Counted from the stretch's first letter, positions 39,535 through 51,646 are shown. The stretch: DNA of 64,000 bases from Sesamum alatum (GCA_034509735.1 JACGWO010000013.1:10498136-10562135), one strand, 5' to 3'. Made by a program: numbers and translations. The notes: a model not told the origin generated them from the sequence alone.

Positions 39535-41830
39535 TGTTAGCTTCATATAAGCTCCGAGACGTTAAACGCAGCGAAAATTAAAAGCTTAATTACAAAACAA
39601 TATATAATTAGCATCAAATCGCCCGTCTCATTGCTATAATGATGTGGATCTCATACATAAAAGAATGTCAATTGAATGGTTAAGAGAAATCAACTTTTTA
39701 TCACTCCTATTGATGTTGACGACTTGAACGTCTCAAGAACGGCTTCTTACCTTACGAATGGTAGAACATTACAACGAAACCATTTTCGTTGATTGTTCAC
39801 GGTAGGAACACAAGTGTCTTCCCTTTAAAGTTAGTCCACACCACCTATGATGGAATCTCCTTTAACCCTATGCTAGTAGGCGTTAGAGGATTACGGTAGA
39901 TCAACGATTGATCAACAAAGAAACAAGAAAACTTGTTTCCCTTTGGAAAAAGGGACAAGAGCAAGAAAGCAATAGAGTAAGAAAGAAATAGAGCAAGAGA
40001 GCAAGTGATAAGAGAGCAAAGAGTTGCCATGAATGGCAACCAAGGTCTCCTATTTATAGACCTTCCATTGAAGAAGCTAAGTTCAACTTGTCTTCTTCTT
40101 GCAAAGAGGAAGACTAGTTTGATTCTTCTTCTTACAAAAGGACAAACTTGTTTTGTCATATTAAGAAGAGAAGTTCAATTTTGCTTCTTCATCTTCAATA
40201 GGAGAAGTTCAACTTTGCTTTTTCTTTTTACAAAATGACAAACTTGTTTTGTCATATTAAGAAGAGAACTTTGACTTTGCTTCTTCATCTCATGAAGACA
40301 AGTTCGATTTTACTTCTTCATCTTGAAGAAGAAAAATTCAACTTTGCTTCTTCTTCATCTTGAAGAAGACAAATTCAACTTTGCTTCTTCTTCATCTTCA
40401 AGAAGACAAATTCAACTTTGCTTCTTCGTCTTTAAGAAGACAAATCCAACTTTGCTTCTTCATCTTTAAGAAGAAAAATCCAACTTTGCTTCTCCATAAG
40501 AGGACAAATTCAACTTTGCTTCTCCATAAGAAGACAAATTCAACTTTACTTCTTCGTCTTTAAGAAGACAAGTTCGACTTTTCTTCTTCATAAGAAGACA
40601 AATTCAACTTTGCTTCTTCGTCTTCAAGAAGACAAGTTTGACTTTGCTTCTTCATAAGAAGACAAATTCAACTTTGCTTCTTTATCTTCTCCATAATTAA
40701 TCCAATTAATTATTTCCAAGAGTTCCATCATGGATTTGTGTGTGACCGTTTAGGTTCACTACTCAGTTAGACTTGGACTTGTATCACATATATAATTTAA
40801 TTAGCAACTTATTTGCATTAGATTAATTAGATCGTATCATAATTAATCACCCTCAATTAACTCCTTAATTGGAGGGTACCGTCACCATGGGTGGCCATCT
40901 AGCAATGGTCCATGGCATTAGAGAATAGGTGAATTATTGAGTGAACCTGTGAGCTATGCGTACCATGCAGATACTATCCCTCCGCCACTAACCTCTTGAT
41001 CAAAGTTTAGGGCATGGAATTAGTTACCAGTTTCAATTATTGACTTTGATATCTATGTATCAACTCTACAAGTTACGCTTCCAATTTATCAATATAGGAA
41101 AAACCCGTTATCCTATTTGATCGACTGCCATGGCCATGGGCTTCAAGGAACGCATACTGATAAGAGGTTCGTTATCATCTCATAATAAATAACAGATCCT
41201 ATCTTGGAACTCACCAACCTCCATGGATGCTGTAACTATGTCTGATACATGACCGTATAGTAATCCAGGATGACACCTGAGACCATGTTGGACATGATCA
41301 AGTCATAGCCGTCCTATGTAGAAGGTTAATGTGGAACCTCAAGTCCAATGACTAGTTAGTGTACTATCATAGCCTAGGAGTTCTAGTCATACCGATCATG
41401 CCATATAGGGCTTCCATATGACAACTCTTGCTAGTCAATTCAGTGAACTTCATAGCTCCTTATCAAGCACCCACTAAAGTGTGCAGACGTCATACGTCTC
41501 TATCTATGAAACTCGACATTCATCATATGAACGCATCACCTAGTGCAAGTCTTTAAGGAATGGTCGATGCCCTGTCTCGACCGATTCATCGATGGAATAT
41601 TTTAAATCAAACCATAGAGGTTGGTTTCATGATCGCCATCATATGCTTGCCGACCCCATAACATAATTGATCTAAGGGCTTCAACCAAATGCACATATAA
41701 ATATAATATTTAAAGCATATGATGAAGATGACCAAAAAACATTTCTTAAATTAATATATTATTGAAAAGATCGTCTAGAATAGTTTACAAAAGAGCCAAT
41801 TAGTTGGCTTGACGGTCACCTATTCTAACA
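39535..41830 (-). mobile_element. Solo copia LTR, minus strand, TSD TATTC
   Basis: 2296 bp. On the minus strand it runs from TGTTAGAATAGGTGACCGTC (41830) to ...TATATGAAGCTAACA (39535), with TATTC duplicated at 39530-39534 and 41831-41835. It carries the conserved U3 block (about 40880-40935) and the GTGAACCTAAA...GTCACACAC block. It differs from the other LTRs by a long CTT-rich tandem array at about 40060-40690. Confidence 0.92.
40060..40690. repeat. CTT/GAA-rich minisatellite inside solo LTR
   Basis: More than a dozen imperfect units of about 27-45 bp built on GACAAATTCAACTTTGCTTCTTC with short CATCTT or GTCTTTAAGAA spacers. The other LTRs of the family lack this array. Reading frames through it (for example 40360-40563, repeated NSTLLL) are repeat artefacts. 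Confidence 0.85.
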
Positions 41831-41835
41831 TATTC

Positions 41836-43834
41836 ATCCTTGAAGAACACAAGGTAGGAGAATGGAGAAGTCGGCTAGTCATGTACAGAGAGAGGGCTGA
41901 AAATTCCTAGGAACGTAGAGAGAAAAATCGGCCATGTGTGTTAGTGTGTAAGAGTTGGAATGATTGTTGGAAAAGTGGAAGGAAGACCTAGTCTTCTCAA
42001 ACCATAAGGCAACTTCCACATATTCCTCAATCCTTCCAGAAACTCCTCTAACTCCTACATGCTTTGTATGTGGACAATCCTACATACATTGTATGTAGAT
42101 GAGTTTTAGCTCTTTCTCTACGAGGAGTTCAACCTCTGACTTAGTAAAAATCAAACATGGGCTAGGCTTGTGCATTTGGATCAGGCTCATGTAATTTGTC
42201 CGACAAATTAATTCGATCCAAATTACTAAATCTTTTGGACTTATCTAATTATATAAAATATCCAATAGAAAAAGGCCCAAGTGAATATTTAATCCAGTTA
42301 AATATTCACAAGCCCAAATGCACTTAATTAATTAATTAATTAATCCAACCCAATTAATTAAGTAAACTCAAAAAAATAATTAATCCAATTACTTAAGGTG
42401 AATTACAATGACCTCGCCTAAGGTTTGTCATAATTATGGATACCCCTTTATTTTTTTAAAAATTATAAATACTCCCCTGAGGCTTGTAACCGTCTAACAT
42501 ATAACCTATTTTTATGGGTAAAGTGACCAAAATGCCCTTATGCAAACTGAACTATTTTTTATTAATTTTTAAAAAAAACTTGGACTAAAATGCGCAGATA
42601 GAGGTTTCTTAAGTGTTTTAATAGAGCAATATGTAATTTGCCTCGACTGATTTTTCTACAACTTTTGTTTTAAAAAAATTAAGGGCAAAATATAATTTCG
42701 GGCCTTTGGTTAAAAATTACAGACCTCAGGGGGATATTTGTACTTTTTGAAAAATCGAAGAGGTATTCGTAATTATGTCAAACCTTAGGGGAGGTCATTG
42801 TAATTCACCCGATTAATTATCTCTAGCCCATCTCTACTAATTAATTAATCCAATTCATTAATTAGATAAGCCCATTCTTCTAATTAATTAGTGAATTCGA
42901 TCTACTAATTAATTAGCCCAAGCCTCTTTTAAATAATTCAGTTAATTTAAAAGGCCAAATCCAAAATTCAATTAAATCTAATTAACTAAATTTTGGATCA
43001 TCCATCCAATGAATAATTCTTCATAAATAATTCAATTATTTTATGCACTCCAATAATTAGTTTAATCCTATTAAACTAATTCACCTCTTTAGAAATTAAT
43101 TCCATCACTTCTCAGTGATTTGTGTATGACTCTTTAGGTTAACCCTCAGCTAGACTTGGACTTGTCCAACACAATTATTTTCGATTAACCAATAATCGAA
43201 AATAGCCCGTTAACATGGGTGGTCGTCTAGCAACGGTCCACGATACTAGAGACTAGATGAATATTGGCATGAACATTTGGCTTCGAGTTCTATAGGGGTA
43301 CGATCCTACTATCGACCGTATCCTGGCCTTAGTCTAGGATATGGAATTGGGTGTTGGTTCCCATCTTGACTAGGCAACTATGCTTCATACTCGAGATGCG
43401 TTTACTCTATTGATCGACGTAGGAAATTCCTTCCTACTGAATCAATTTATGGCCATAGACTTTCAGAGTCTAAACCATCTCAGAGCGTATATGACAATTC
43501 CTACAAGCTAGTTCAGTCAGTCGACTACCTTGCGAACTAACCCACTAAAATCGCATAAACGACCTTCGTCTGTCACCGATGAAACTCGACAATCACCTAG
43601 TGAGTGCAATACTTAGTGCAACTCTCAATAGGACACTCGATGCCCAGTCTCGAGGTCCTCAACTTGGAATATCTCAAACCAATACTCAGAAGTTGGTTTC
43701 ATAGCCACCATCCAATGCGCAACCCAACTACATGGGTTATCCAATTAGTCTGTGGGTGTTTGTTGTGACGTTGAAACGCAGTTCCACGTTAATAGTAAGC
43801 ACAAAAACATAAAAGCTAGTGATGAATACTTACT
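41836..43834 (-). mobile_element. Truncated inverted LTR (subfamily B-like)
   Basis: The minus strand of this stretch follows the subfamily B LTR from about its position 93 (AGTATTCATC, beside 43834) through the conserved U3 block (43208-43264) to a TTGTGTTCTTCAAGG stretch near 41840, where it stops. Both LTR ends are missing. It contains a MITE at 42396-42810. On the right it abuts the 5'-truncated LTR of the copia element head to head. Confidence 0.7.
42396..42810. mobile_element. MULE-like MITE, second copy of the intron 21 family
   Basis: The inverted ends are AGGTGAATTACAATGACCTC and its mirror ending GTAATTCACCC. Subterminal CATAATTA and TAAGGTTTG blocks match the element at 9818-10239, which lies in the opposite orientation. 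The flanks AATTACTTA and GATTAATTA agree at 7 of 9 positions, a decayed 9-bp duplication. Confidence 0.7.
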
Positions 43835-45943
43835 CTATTTGACAACTTGATGTAATGTAATATTATGTAATGAATAAAATGAGTATTCGTTACCTTTGGT
43901 ATTCTCTTTGTTGCGTTCATTTTCCATATGCTAAAATGGTGTTTTACATATATCGCAACAAAACCCACAGACCGCGCTTAACAACTCATGCAGTTGGGCC
44001 ACGCATTGGATGGTGGTCATGAAATCAACTAATTAAGAGTTGGATCTGAAACGTTCCAAGTCGAGGACCTCCAGTAGGGCATCGAGCGTCCTATAGAGAC
44101 TTGAACCAAAAGTCGTGTTCATTAGATGAGTGCCGTGTTTCATCGGCGACGGGCGTGGGATGCCTATACGATCTTGATGGGTTGGTCGACTGGGGTCAAA
44201 CCGATTGGACTGACTCGCAGGGATCATCATATGGAAGCCTTGGAGTCTTGGTCAGTATGATTGGATTTCCTCGGTTTCGATAGTACGGGAGTAGTCCTTA
44301 GACTTGAGGAACCATGGCAGTCACGTGCATAGGACGACTGTATCTTGAATCTGGCGAGAGGTGATCATTCTGTAAGATGATCATTATAAGCCTTGTCCGT
44401 TGCAGTCAGAATGTGTAACGAGGACGGTGGGTTCCAAGAAGAGGATCCGTCCCCTGTTAGTATGTGACAGAGGTATCTCCTATGCACTCGGAGACACGTT
44501 CATGCTGTTTAAACCTGTGGCCACAGTGGTTGGTCGAACAGGAAATGGTTTCCTGTGTCGACGCAATGATGCATGCGTAATCTCGAGTATTAAGCATAGA
44601 TGCCTAGTCAAGGATGGGAACCAATGCCCAATTTCATACCCGAGACTACTGTACCCGTACGGAATCGGCGCCTAAATGTTCACGCCAACATTCACTTAGT
44701 CTGTAGTGCCATGGAACGGGCCTTTGTGGGACATGAGTCCAAGTCTAGCTGAGGGTGAACCTAAAGGGTCACACACAAATCACTGAGAAGGTTGAGAAAT
44801 TGACTTTGAGTCAATTTCGAAGGATGAATAAGTAATTGGATTACTTAAGGGATTGTCCATTGGATAGACGAGCCGATATTGTATCGGGCCGTCGTTTAAT
44901 CGGTAAATGAGATTTACTGATTAATATAGAAAGTTGAGATGTTTGATCTTTTAATTGGATTAAGAGATCAACGGGAGTTATTTAAGTGGACACTAAATTA
45001 AATTAGATTTAATTTTGGGTTCGTTGTAATTGGATTGCAGTGGAACCCGGTCCGTTAAATTTTGACCCGAGAGGTGTGTTCATTCAATTTTTGGAATAGG
45101 AAGAAGTTGGATTTATTCCTTAAATAAGCATGGCCGAAAATTGCTACCTTGGAGGGAGCAAAAATCGGCCATGTTGGATGCTAGGTGTAAGTTAACTTGT
45201 CTCTTTTGGTAAGAGACAAATCAACTCCAATCAAGCCTTTCTCTTTTGGTATGATTTGATCATACCTTGAAAGATGGTAGGCTTGATTGAAAAATTGATG
45301 GTGATTGATTGGGATGTATCTAGACACCCTTGGATGAACCTAGACACATTCAAATAATCACATAAATTATGTATATATATGAGTATATACTGAAACCTAT
45401 GTAAGAAGATTCATTATTCATCTTTTCTAGGAAAAAAAGAAGAATAGTCACACACTCTCTCCCTCAAAACTTTCGGCCACCTCTCCCTCTCCTTACTTGT
45501 GCTCTTCATTTGATCTAGGATCAATTGGAAGAACAAAATAGGTTTAAGAAAAACACTAATTGATAGTATTCATCTTATTAAACCTAGTCCTTCTAAACCC
45601 GTTTTCTTCTAGCAAGGAAAATGAGGGTTTCTTCCAGTGTGGTGTGGATCACCTTTGGAGAGTTCATACGTTTGAACTTTGTGGACATTCCGGAGAGGAA
45701 CAACACAAGTAGTGGCACACGTAAAAAACTACAAAGGTAATGGTTTATACTCTTTCGTAGTTTATTCCATTCTATGCCGTACGTTTCAATATCCTTTTTA
45801 TGTGGATACATCCTACGTCGAATGCCCGGTTGAGCACCCAAGGGATCTTATGATTACTATGTTTATTTATGCGATTTAAATTTACCTATTTTTCTCCTTC
45901 TCGCTTTCGCTCGCGCTCCCGGGCGGATCCGTTTGTTCCTTCA
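43835..45943 (+). repeat. 5' LTR of copia element, 5'-truncated
   Basis: Begins at CTATTTGACAACTTGATG, which is position 48 of the 3' LTR, so the TG start is lost. It ends ...GTTTGTTCCTTCA two bases before the primer-binding site. Within the conserved U3 block (about 44690-44720) it has lost the hairpin between two CCATGG hexamers, reading GCCATGGAACGGG. A TATA-like GTATATATATGAG lies at about 45371. Confidence 0.9.
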
Positions 45944-45945
45944 AG

Positions 45946-45958
45946 TGGTATCAGAGCC
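45946..45958 (+). other. Primer-binding site TGGTATCAGAGCC
   Basis: Complementary to the 3' end of plant initiator tRNA-Met, placed two bases after the 5' LTR end. This is the standard copia primer site and confirms the LTR boundary and orientation. Confidence 0.95.
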
Positions 45959-47710
45959 CGGTTCGATGTAAGGGGCATAGATCTATGTGCTTTGTGTGAT
46001 CTACTTGCTTTTACGTTTTATAAGCATGTATGATTGTATGAATATATGAATAATTATGATTGTTCATTTGTTTAAATTTAATGGACATTAAGCTTGCTGT
46101 TTTTTGTGAGATTGGAACTTAAAATTGCATGTTCATTTTTAGACTATTTTGTATAATTATGTGCTGAAAAGGAAAGTCGAAAAGACATGGAAAAATGGAC
46201 AGCAGCGGCAGCGGTTGGCTGCCGCCCCTGCCGGCCGGTCACTGGCTGGCAGGCGCGCGGCCGGGTGCGCGCGCGATGTGCGTAGGCATTCCTGTGCGTG
46301 CAGCCGGCCGACTGGCACAACGGCTGGGCCGTTTTGTGCCGTTTTTTGATATTTTCTGAAAAATTGGATTTTCTAGGATTTCTGCACGTTATTCTGAAAA
46401 TAAATTAATTTTTCATATCTGATTTGGAATTATTGGATTTTTCCTTAGATCAAATTTGCTTAATTAATTTGGGTTTAATACATGTATTGGATGCATTATA
46501 TGTAATGTCTATTGAATTTGAAATTTGAACTTTGCATATTATTTATATATTTGTACTTTGTGATGTTGGACATCACTTGGATATTTTGAATATCCATGGT
46601 TAAGCATGATTATTTGGAATAATTGTGTTATGTGCGTTGATGGAATCAACATGGGATGATCACAAGAGCCCTAGACCTTGTGTATGGATTTATGTATGTT
46701 ATATACATTTCTGTTGGGTGGGGCCTGCGTGCCTCTTTTTTTGGGACTATCATCTCCCGTTTTTTTGCCTCATGATGTTAAGGCTTGTTATTAAGTTTCC
46801 ATGTATTACTTTCGTTTGTAATAAGAGTAGATAGGTTTGGTGAGGTTTTAAATTTTTGACAAGCCCATGGAGTCGGAGACCTAAGGTGAAACATCAAGGC
46901 GTGAAATAAGAAGAGTCACAAGGCCCATTGAAATGAAAATGGGTATATTATTTTTGTAATAATATAGGACCACCCTAGACAGACTACAGACTCACTACGG
47001 GCTCAGTGGGTCACATAGGTTGGGCTTGTGATCATCCTAACAGGGGTATGCTATAATTTCTGCATGCGGCGTATTTATTTAAATGCTTTAAATATTGGAT
47101 ATTTATGCATGTTAAAACATTTAATGTGATGAGGTCCCGGTCGTTTAACAAACTCTCATTTGGTTGGACCAAATTAAATATTAGGCCTAGAACGGACTTG
47201 GATCAAAATGGTATTTTGATCTGTCCGAGCCTTCCATCTACAGCAATGTGGTGAGGAAGCTACCACTACCTAAGTGTGGTCTCACGAGTCGTGGTACACT
47301 TGGACTAGGGGAAAGCTGCACCATTGTTGTGAACAAAGAGATTGAACTCACAGTTTGAGGCATGATTTGGTTAATGGGTCGGGGCCAACACTGAGTAACA
47401 TGTTTCGCTTGGAGTCCTCGGAACCATGCGAATAGGTGAAGCAAAATATCTTGGGAATCTCATTGGATGAGAATGATATTGGATATCTCCCACGAGGTCT
47501 TTTTCATGTGAATCGTAAAAATGGGGCATGGAGATTACGCTTGTTGATCCCAAGCCCACTAGTAAATGGTTTTCCAAAACTCCACTTGAGAGTGGTGGAC
47601 TTTCGTATAAATAGTGGGAGGGTTAAAGACTAAAAGACCATGTCTTCAACTTGAACAATAATATTACCATCATCTGCTAATTTCTGCTTTATATTTTTAT
47701 AAATGTAGAT
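45959..47710 (+). other. Copia untranslated leader with GC-rich patch
   Basis: 1.75 kb between the primer site and gag. A GC-rich stretch at about 46198-46345 contrasts with AT-rich sequence on either side. The open frames here are unsupported. The portion from about 46890 recurs, inverted, at 63153-64000 in the minus-strand element, which supports its being retroelement leader. Confidence 0.7.
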
Positions 47711-48373
47711 ATGTCTAAGAATCCGTTGACCACGATACTTGATACTAATAAGTTTAATGGAACAAACTACTCGGACTGGCTGAGAAACCTGAGGATTGTC
47801 CTCAGTTTCGAGAACCAAGGCTATGTCTTGGACGAGCCACCGCCGAGCAACGTACCTGAGGGGTCCACGCTAGAAGAACGTTTGACGTTCGAGAAATGGC
47901 ATGAGGACAACCGGAAAGTACGCAGTATCATATTGGCTTCAATGTCTAACGACATCCAGAAGCAATATGAGAGGCTGGACAACGTCTCCAACATAATGCT
48001 CCGTATGAATGAGGTTTATGCAGTTCCGGACAGGCATATTAGATATGCCGCCACAAAAGCTTTCTTTGGCACCAAGCTGGCTGAGGGATCGTCTGTACAG
48101 AGTCATGGGGTTAAGATGCTCTCCATAGTGGAGAAGCTCGAGGACCTTAAAGCTGGGCTTAACAATGACACGTACATTGACGTGATCCTCCAGTCGCTTC
48201 CTCCGTCATATGACCCATTTTTTGTAAGCTACAACATGAACGGAATTGAGAAGTCTATTCATGAGTTGATCAACATGCTGGTCCGATACGAGGCGACGAC
48301 CCACAAGTCGGCGCCGGGGGTATCGATAGGAGAAGCTTCGACCTCCAAGGCGAATGGGAAGAGGGCCGAATGA
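47711..48373 (+). pseudogene. gag: copia gag (UBN2-type) with premature stop
   Basis: 220 codons from MSKNPLTTILDTNKFNG. The pattern NYSDWLRNLRIVL, then EKWHEDNRKVRSIILASM, then LQSLPPSYDPF is the gag polyprotein of plant copia elements (UBN2/DUF4219 type). It forms the virus-like particle. TGA at 48371-48373 ends it before the zinc knuckle, and a 1-base shift follows near 48395. The related minus-strand copy (to 63152) confirms the start. Confidence 0.85.
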
Positions 48374-49428
48374 TGGAAGAGGAAGAAGGGAAAGGAAAGA
48401 CGGTTGTGGCCCCTGCTCGCGCTCCAGGCGGCCCTGTTGCCTCGGTGGGAATGGGTAAAGGGAAAGGAAAGGCCCGTGGTTCTCAGCGGTCCAAAGCAAA
48501 TGATGTCTGAATGCATTGTCAAGGAAAGAGGCATTGCAAGAGGGAGTGCCCACAACTCCTCTCCAACCCAGCTATGTTTGTGGTTGAAGTAAACATGATT
48601 ACTAATTCTGCTTCATGGGTATTGGATACCGGGTGTGGTGCTCACATCTGCAATGATTTGCAGGCACTGCAAAGAAGCAGAAGGCTAACCAAGGATGAGA
48701 TGATCTTGAGGCTAGGCGATGGTAAGGCCGTTGCTGCGGAAGCCGTAGGATTAATGGAGTTAGCCATAAGTAGTCATGTTAGGATTGTACTAAACGACTG
48801 TTTCTATGTACCTAGCATGATTAAGAATATTGTATCAATCCCGGTCATTGATAAGGAGGGATATTCTTTCACCATCAATACAAATGGTTTTTATATTATA
48901 AATGATGGTGTTTCTCATTTTCTTGGTACATTGGTGAACGGTCTGTACATACTTCAACAGTCTAATTGGATTATGACTGCAGAACACAAACGAAAACATG
49001 ATAATCAAGATAATACACAGATTTGGCATGCGAGGTTAGGTCATATTTCTAAAGATAGGATAAGAAGGTTAGTGGACTCAAAGAGTCTAGAAATAGACGA
49101 TTTGGACAACCTACCGACCTACAAATCCTGTCTGAAGGGAAAGATGACCAAGAAACCCTTTGTTAGACAAAGCACGCTAGCCAACGTTCTGTTGGATTTG
49201 ATCCATACGGACGTCTGTGGCCTACTAAATACTCAAGTTAGAGGTGGGTACTCGTACTTCATAACCTTTATCGATGATCACTCACGGTATGATTATGTTT
49301 ACCTGATGAGGTACAAGTCTGAAGCCTTTGGAAGGTTTAAGGAATACAAACTTAAAGTAGAGAAACCAAACCGGTCGAAAGATCAAAGCCCTTCGGTCGG
49401 ACCGAGGTGGAGAGTATTTGAGTGGTGA
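48374..49428 (+). pseudogene. copia zinc knuckle, protease, GAG-pre-integrase, integrase N-part
   Basis: The open stretch from 48511 has the CCHC knuckle missing its first Cys (TGA at 48508-48510). The protease motif WVLDTGCGAHIC (Asp at 48625) follows. Next comes the GAG-pre-integrase HHCC finger (WHARLGH...), whose first Cys is now Tyr (LPTYKSC), while the minus-strand copy keeps Cys. Then come the integrase core Asp residues in IHTDVCG and FIDDHSRYDYVY. A frameshift near 49370 throws the frame into a false end at 49428. Confidence 0.85.
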
Positions 49429-49858
49429 ATTTATTGATTATCTAAAAGAGAATGGGATTCTCTCTCAGTGGACCCCTCCTGGAACACCACAGCTTAATGG
49501 TGTGTCTGAAAGGAGGAATCGGACCTTGTTAGCCATGGTCCGATCCATGATGAGTTTTCCCGAACTCTCCTTATCCTTATGGGGATACGCTCTTGAGGCG
49601 GCGGCAAAAGTTTTGAACTTAGTGCCATCTAAGAAGATATCCTTGATGCCATATGAGATATGGCATGGCAAGCCTGCCTCCTACCAATACTTGAAAGTGT
49701 GGGGTTGCCCCGCATACGTCAAGAGATTAGTGGGAGATAAACTGGACTCGAGGTCTAGTTTATGCAGGTTCATCGGATATCCGAAAGAAACTGCGGGTAT
49801 TATTTCTATGATCCCTCCTAGCAAAAGGTTTTTATCTCGCGAAACACAATGTTCTTGA
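49418..49858 (+). pseudogene. copia integrase C-part (after frameshift)
   Basis: Continues the integrase: GEFIDYLKENGI, then PQLNGVSERRNRTLLAMVRSM with the catalytic Glu, then PYEIWHGKPASYQYLKVWGC and SRSSLCRFIGYPKETAG. A second frameshift around 49795 precedes the end. DNA-integrating enzyme, now inactive by frame breaks, although the D,D,E residues are still encoded. Confidence 0.85.
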
Positions 49859-51626
49859 AAAAGGATTTTCCATCGGATAGTTGACGCGATGAGGTACTCC
49901 TTGAGGAATCAAGTGAGGTACCCCAAGAGGCGGCAGTGACATCTGAGCTAGTAGTTCCCACTGATAATGTTCCAGTCCTCCGTAGGTTGGCCAGAGTATC
50001 CCAACCACCTGATAGGTATGGATTTCTGGGCCTGACCGGTCAGTTGGATAATGATCCAAAGACGTACAGAGAAGCGATGTCGGACATTGATCCGGATAAG
50101 TGGCTTGAGGCCATGAAATTCGAGATGGACTCGATGGGTACAAATCAGGTTTGGACCCTAGTAGACCCACCCAAATGGGTAAAACCCGTATGGTGTAAAT
50201 GGGTCTACAAACGTGAGCTTGGAGCTGACGGGGAGGTTACAACCTTTAAAGCCAAGCTTGTGGCAAAGGGTTACACTCAGTGACCCGGGGTTGCTTTTGA
50301 GGAAACCTACTCGCCTGTAGTAATGGCTAAGTCCATTCAGATACTGCTTGCCATAGCAACATGGTATGACTATGAAATATGACAAATGGACGTGAAAACC
50401 GCCTTCCTCAACGGTTTCGTAGAGGAAGAGATCTATATGGATCAACCAGAAGGCTTCACATCGGTTGGAGAAGAGCAGAAGGTCTGCCATCTCCAAAGGT
50501 CCATCTACAGCCTCAAACAAGCTTCCCGAAGCTGGAACATATGTTTTGATGAAGTCATACGGGGATATGATTTCATCAAGAACGAGTCCGATCCTTGTGT
50601 GTACAAGAAGATCAGTGGGAGCTCGGTTGCGTTTCTAGTGCTTTACGTGGATGACATCTTACTCATTGGGAATGATGCTAAGATGTTGGGAACTAGTAAA
50701 GCTTGGTCGTCGACATAATTTTCCATGAAGGATATGGGCAAGGCATTCTACATAATTGGCATCAAGATCTACATGGACAGATCTACAAGGATGTTAGGAA
50801 TGGCCCAGTCCTCGTACATTGAGAAAGTCTTGAAGAGATTCAAGATGGAGAACTCAAAACGAGGATTCCTTCCTATGAGGCATGGAATTAAGTTATCCAA
50901 GAAGTAGTCTCCTAAGACTGATGAGGAGCTTAAACGGATGTTGGACATCCCCTATGCTTCAGCCGTAGGCAGCATTCAGTACGTTGTCCAGTGCACTACA
51001 CCTGATGTGGCTTTCGCTTTGAGTGTAACTAGTCGATATCAGTCGTGTGCCGGGGAGGCGCACACTGGAGTGCGGTCAAGACTATCCTGAAGCACCTGAA
51101 AAGGACTAAGGACATGTTCTTGATCTACAGTGGTGGAGAATTGATACTTGAAGGCTATATCGACGCTAGCTTCCAGTTGGATCACGATGATGCCAAGTCT
51201 CAATCTGGTTTTGTGTTCAGACTAAATGGTGGCGTGGTTTCTTGGAAGAGTTCCAAGTAGGCTACCACGGAGGACTCCACCATAGAGTCTGAATACATAG
51301 CAGCTTCGAAATCTGCTAAGGAGGCGGTTTGGATAAAGAGCTACATCCAAGAGTTGGGTGTAGTGCCTAGCATCGCTGAGCCAGTGGTTATCTTCTGCGA
51401 TAACAATGGGACTATAGCTCAAGCAAAGGAACCAAGATCTCATCACCGACCCAAGCATATTCTTAGACACTACCATCTGCTCAGAGAGATGGTTAGCAGG
51501 GGTGACGTTCGGATGGACCGAGTCAGCTCCGGAGAAAACATAGCAGATCCACTTACTAAGCCCGTGTCGCAAGTTGTCCATACTCAACATCTAGCTAAGA
51601 TGGGTTTAAGGTCAATGGGTGATTGA
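49859..51626 (+). pseudogene. copia reverse transcriptase-RNase H, multiple stops
   Basis: RT starts near 50090 (KWLEAMKFEMDSM, WVYKRELGADG) and holds MDVKTAFLNGFVEEEIYM (50386) and the catalytic LYVDD (50641-50655). RNase H follows, with a possible ETTCD-equivalent region to SSK (51258), then VIFCDNNG and HRPKHILRHYHLLRE near the end. In-frame stops lie at 50281, 50380, 50716, 50905 and 51258. Most look like CAG, CGA or TGG codons changed to TAG or TGA. Confidence 0.85.
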
Positions 51627-51632
51627 CTTTAG

Positions 51633-51646
51633 GTCAAGTGGAAGAT
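51633..51646 (+). other. Polypurine tract before 3' LTR
   Basis: GTCAAGTGGAAGAT directly precedes the TG of the 3' LTR and lies 6 bases after the pol stop TGA (51624-51626). It is the plus-strand primer site. Confidence 0.8.

Noticed and set aside
40360..40563. Repetitive NSTLLL protein frame
   Set aside because: Translation of a minisatellite inside a solo LTR.
40060..40690. CRISPR-like regularly spaced repeats
   Set aside because: Units and spacers are both degenerate and repetitive, the host is a plant nuclear genome, and the array sits in an LTR.
45946..45958. tRNA-like sequence
   Set aside because: It is only the 13-nt primer-binding site complementary to initiator tRNA-Met; no tRNA cloverleaf is present.
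46149..46349. Arg/Ala-rich 66-codon frame
   Set aside because: A product of the GC-rich island in the copia leader; no homology is recognised.
48206..48592. Overlapping minus- and plus-strand frames near the zinc knuckle
   Set aside because: Shadows of the frameshifted gag-pol region; the real signal is the broken CCHC knuckle frame.
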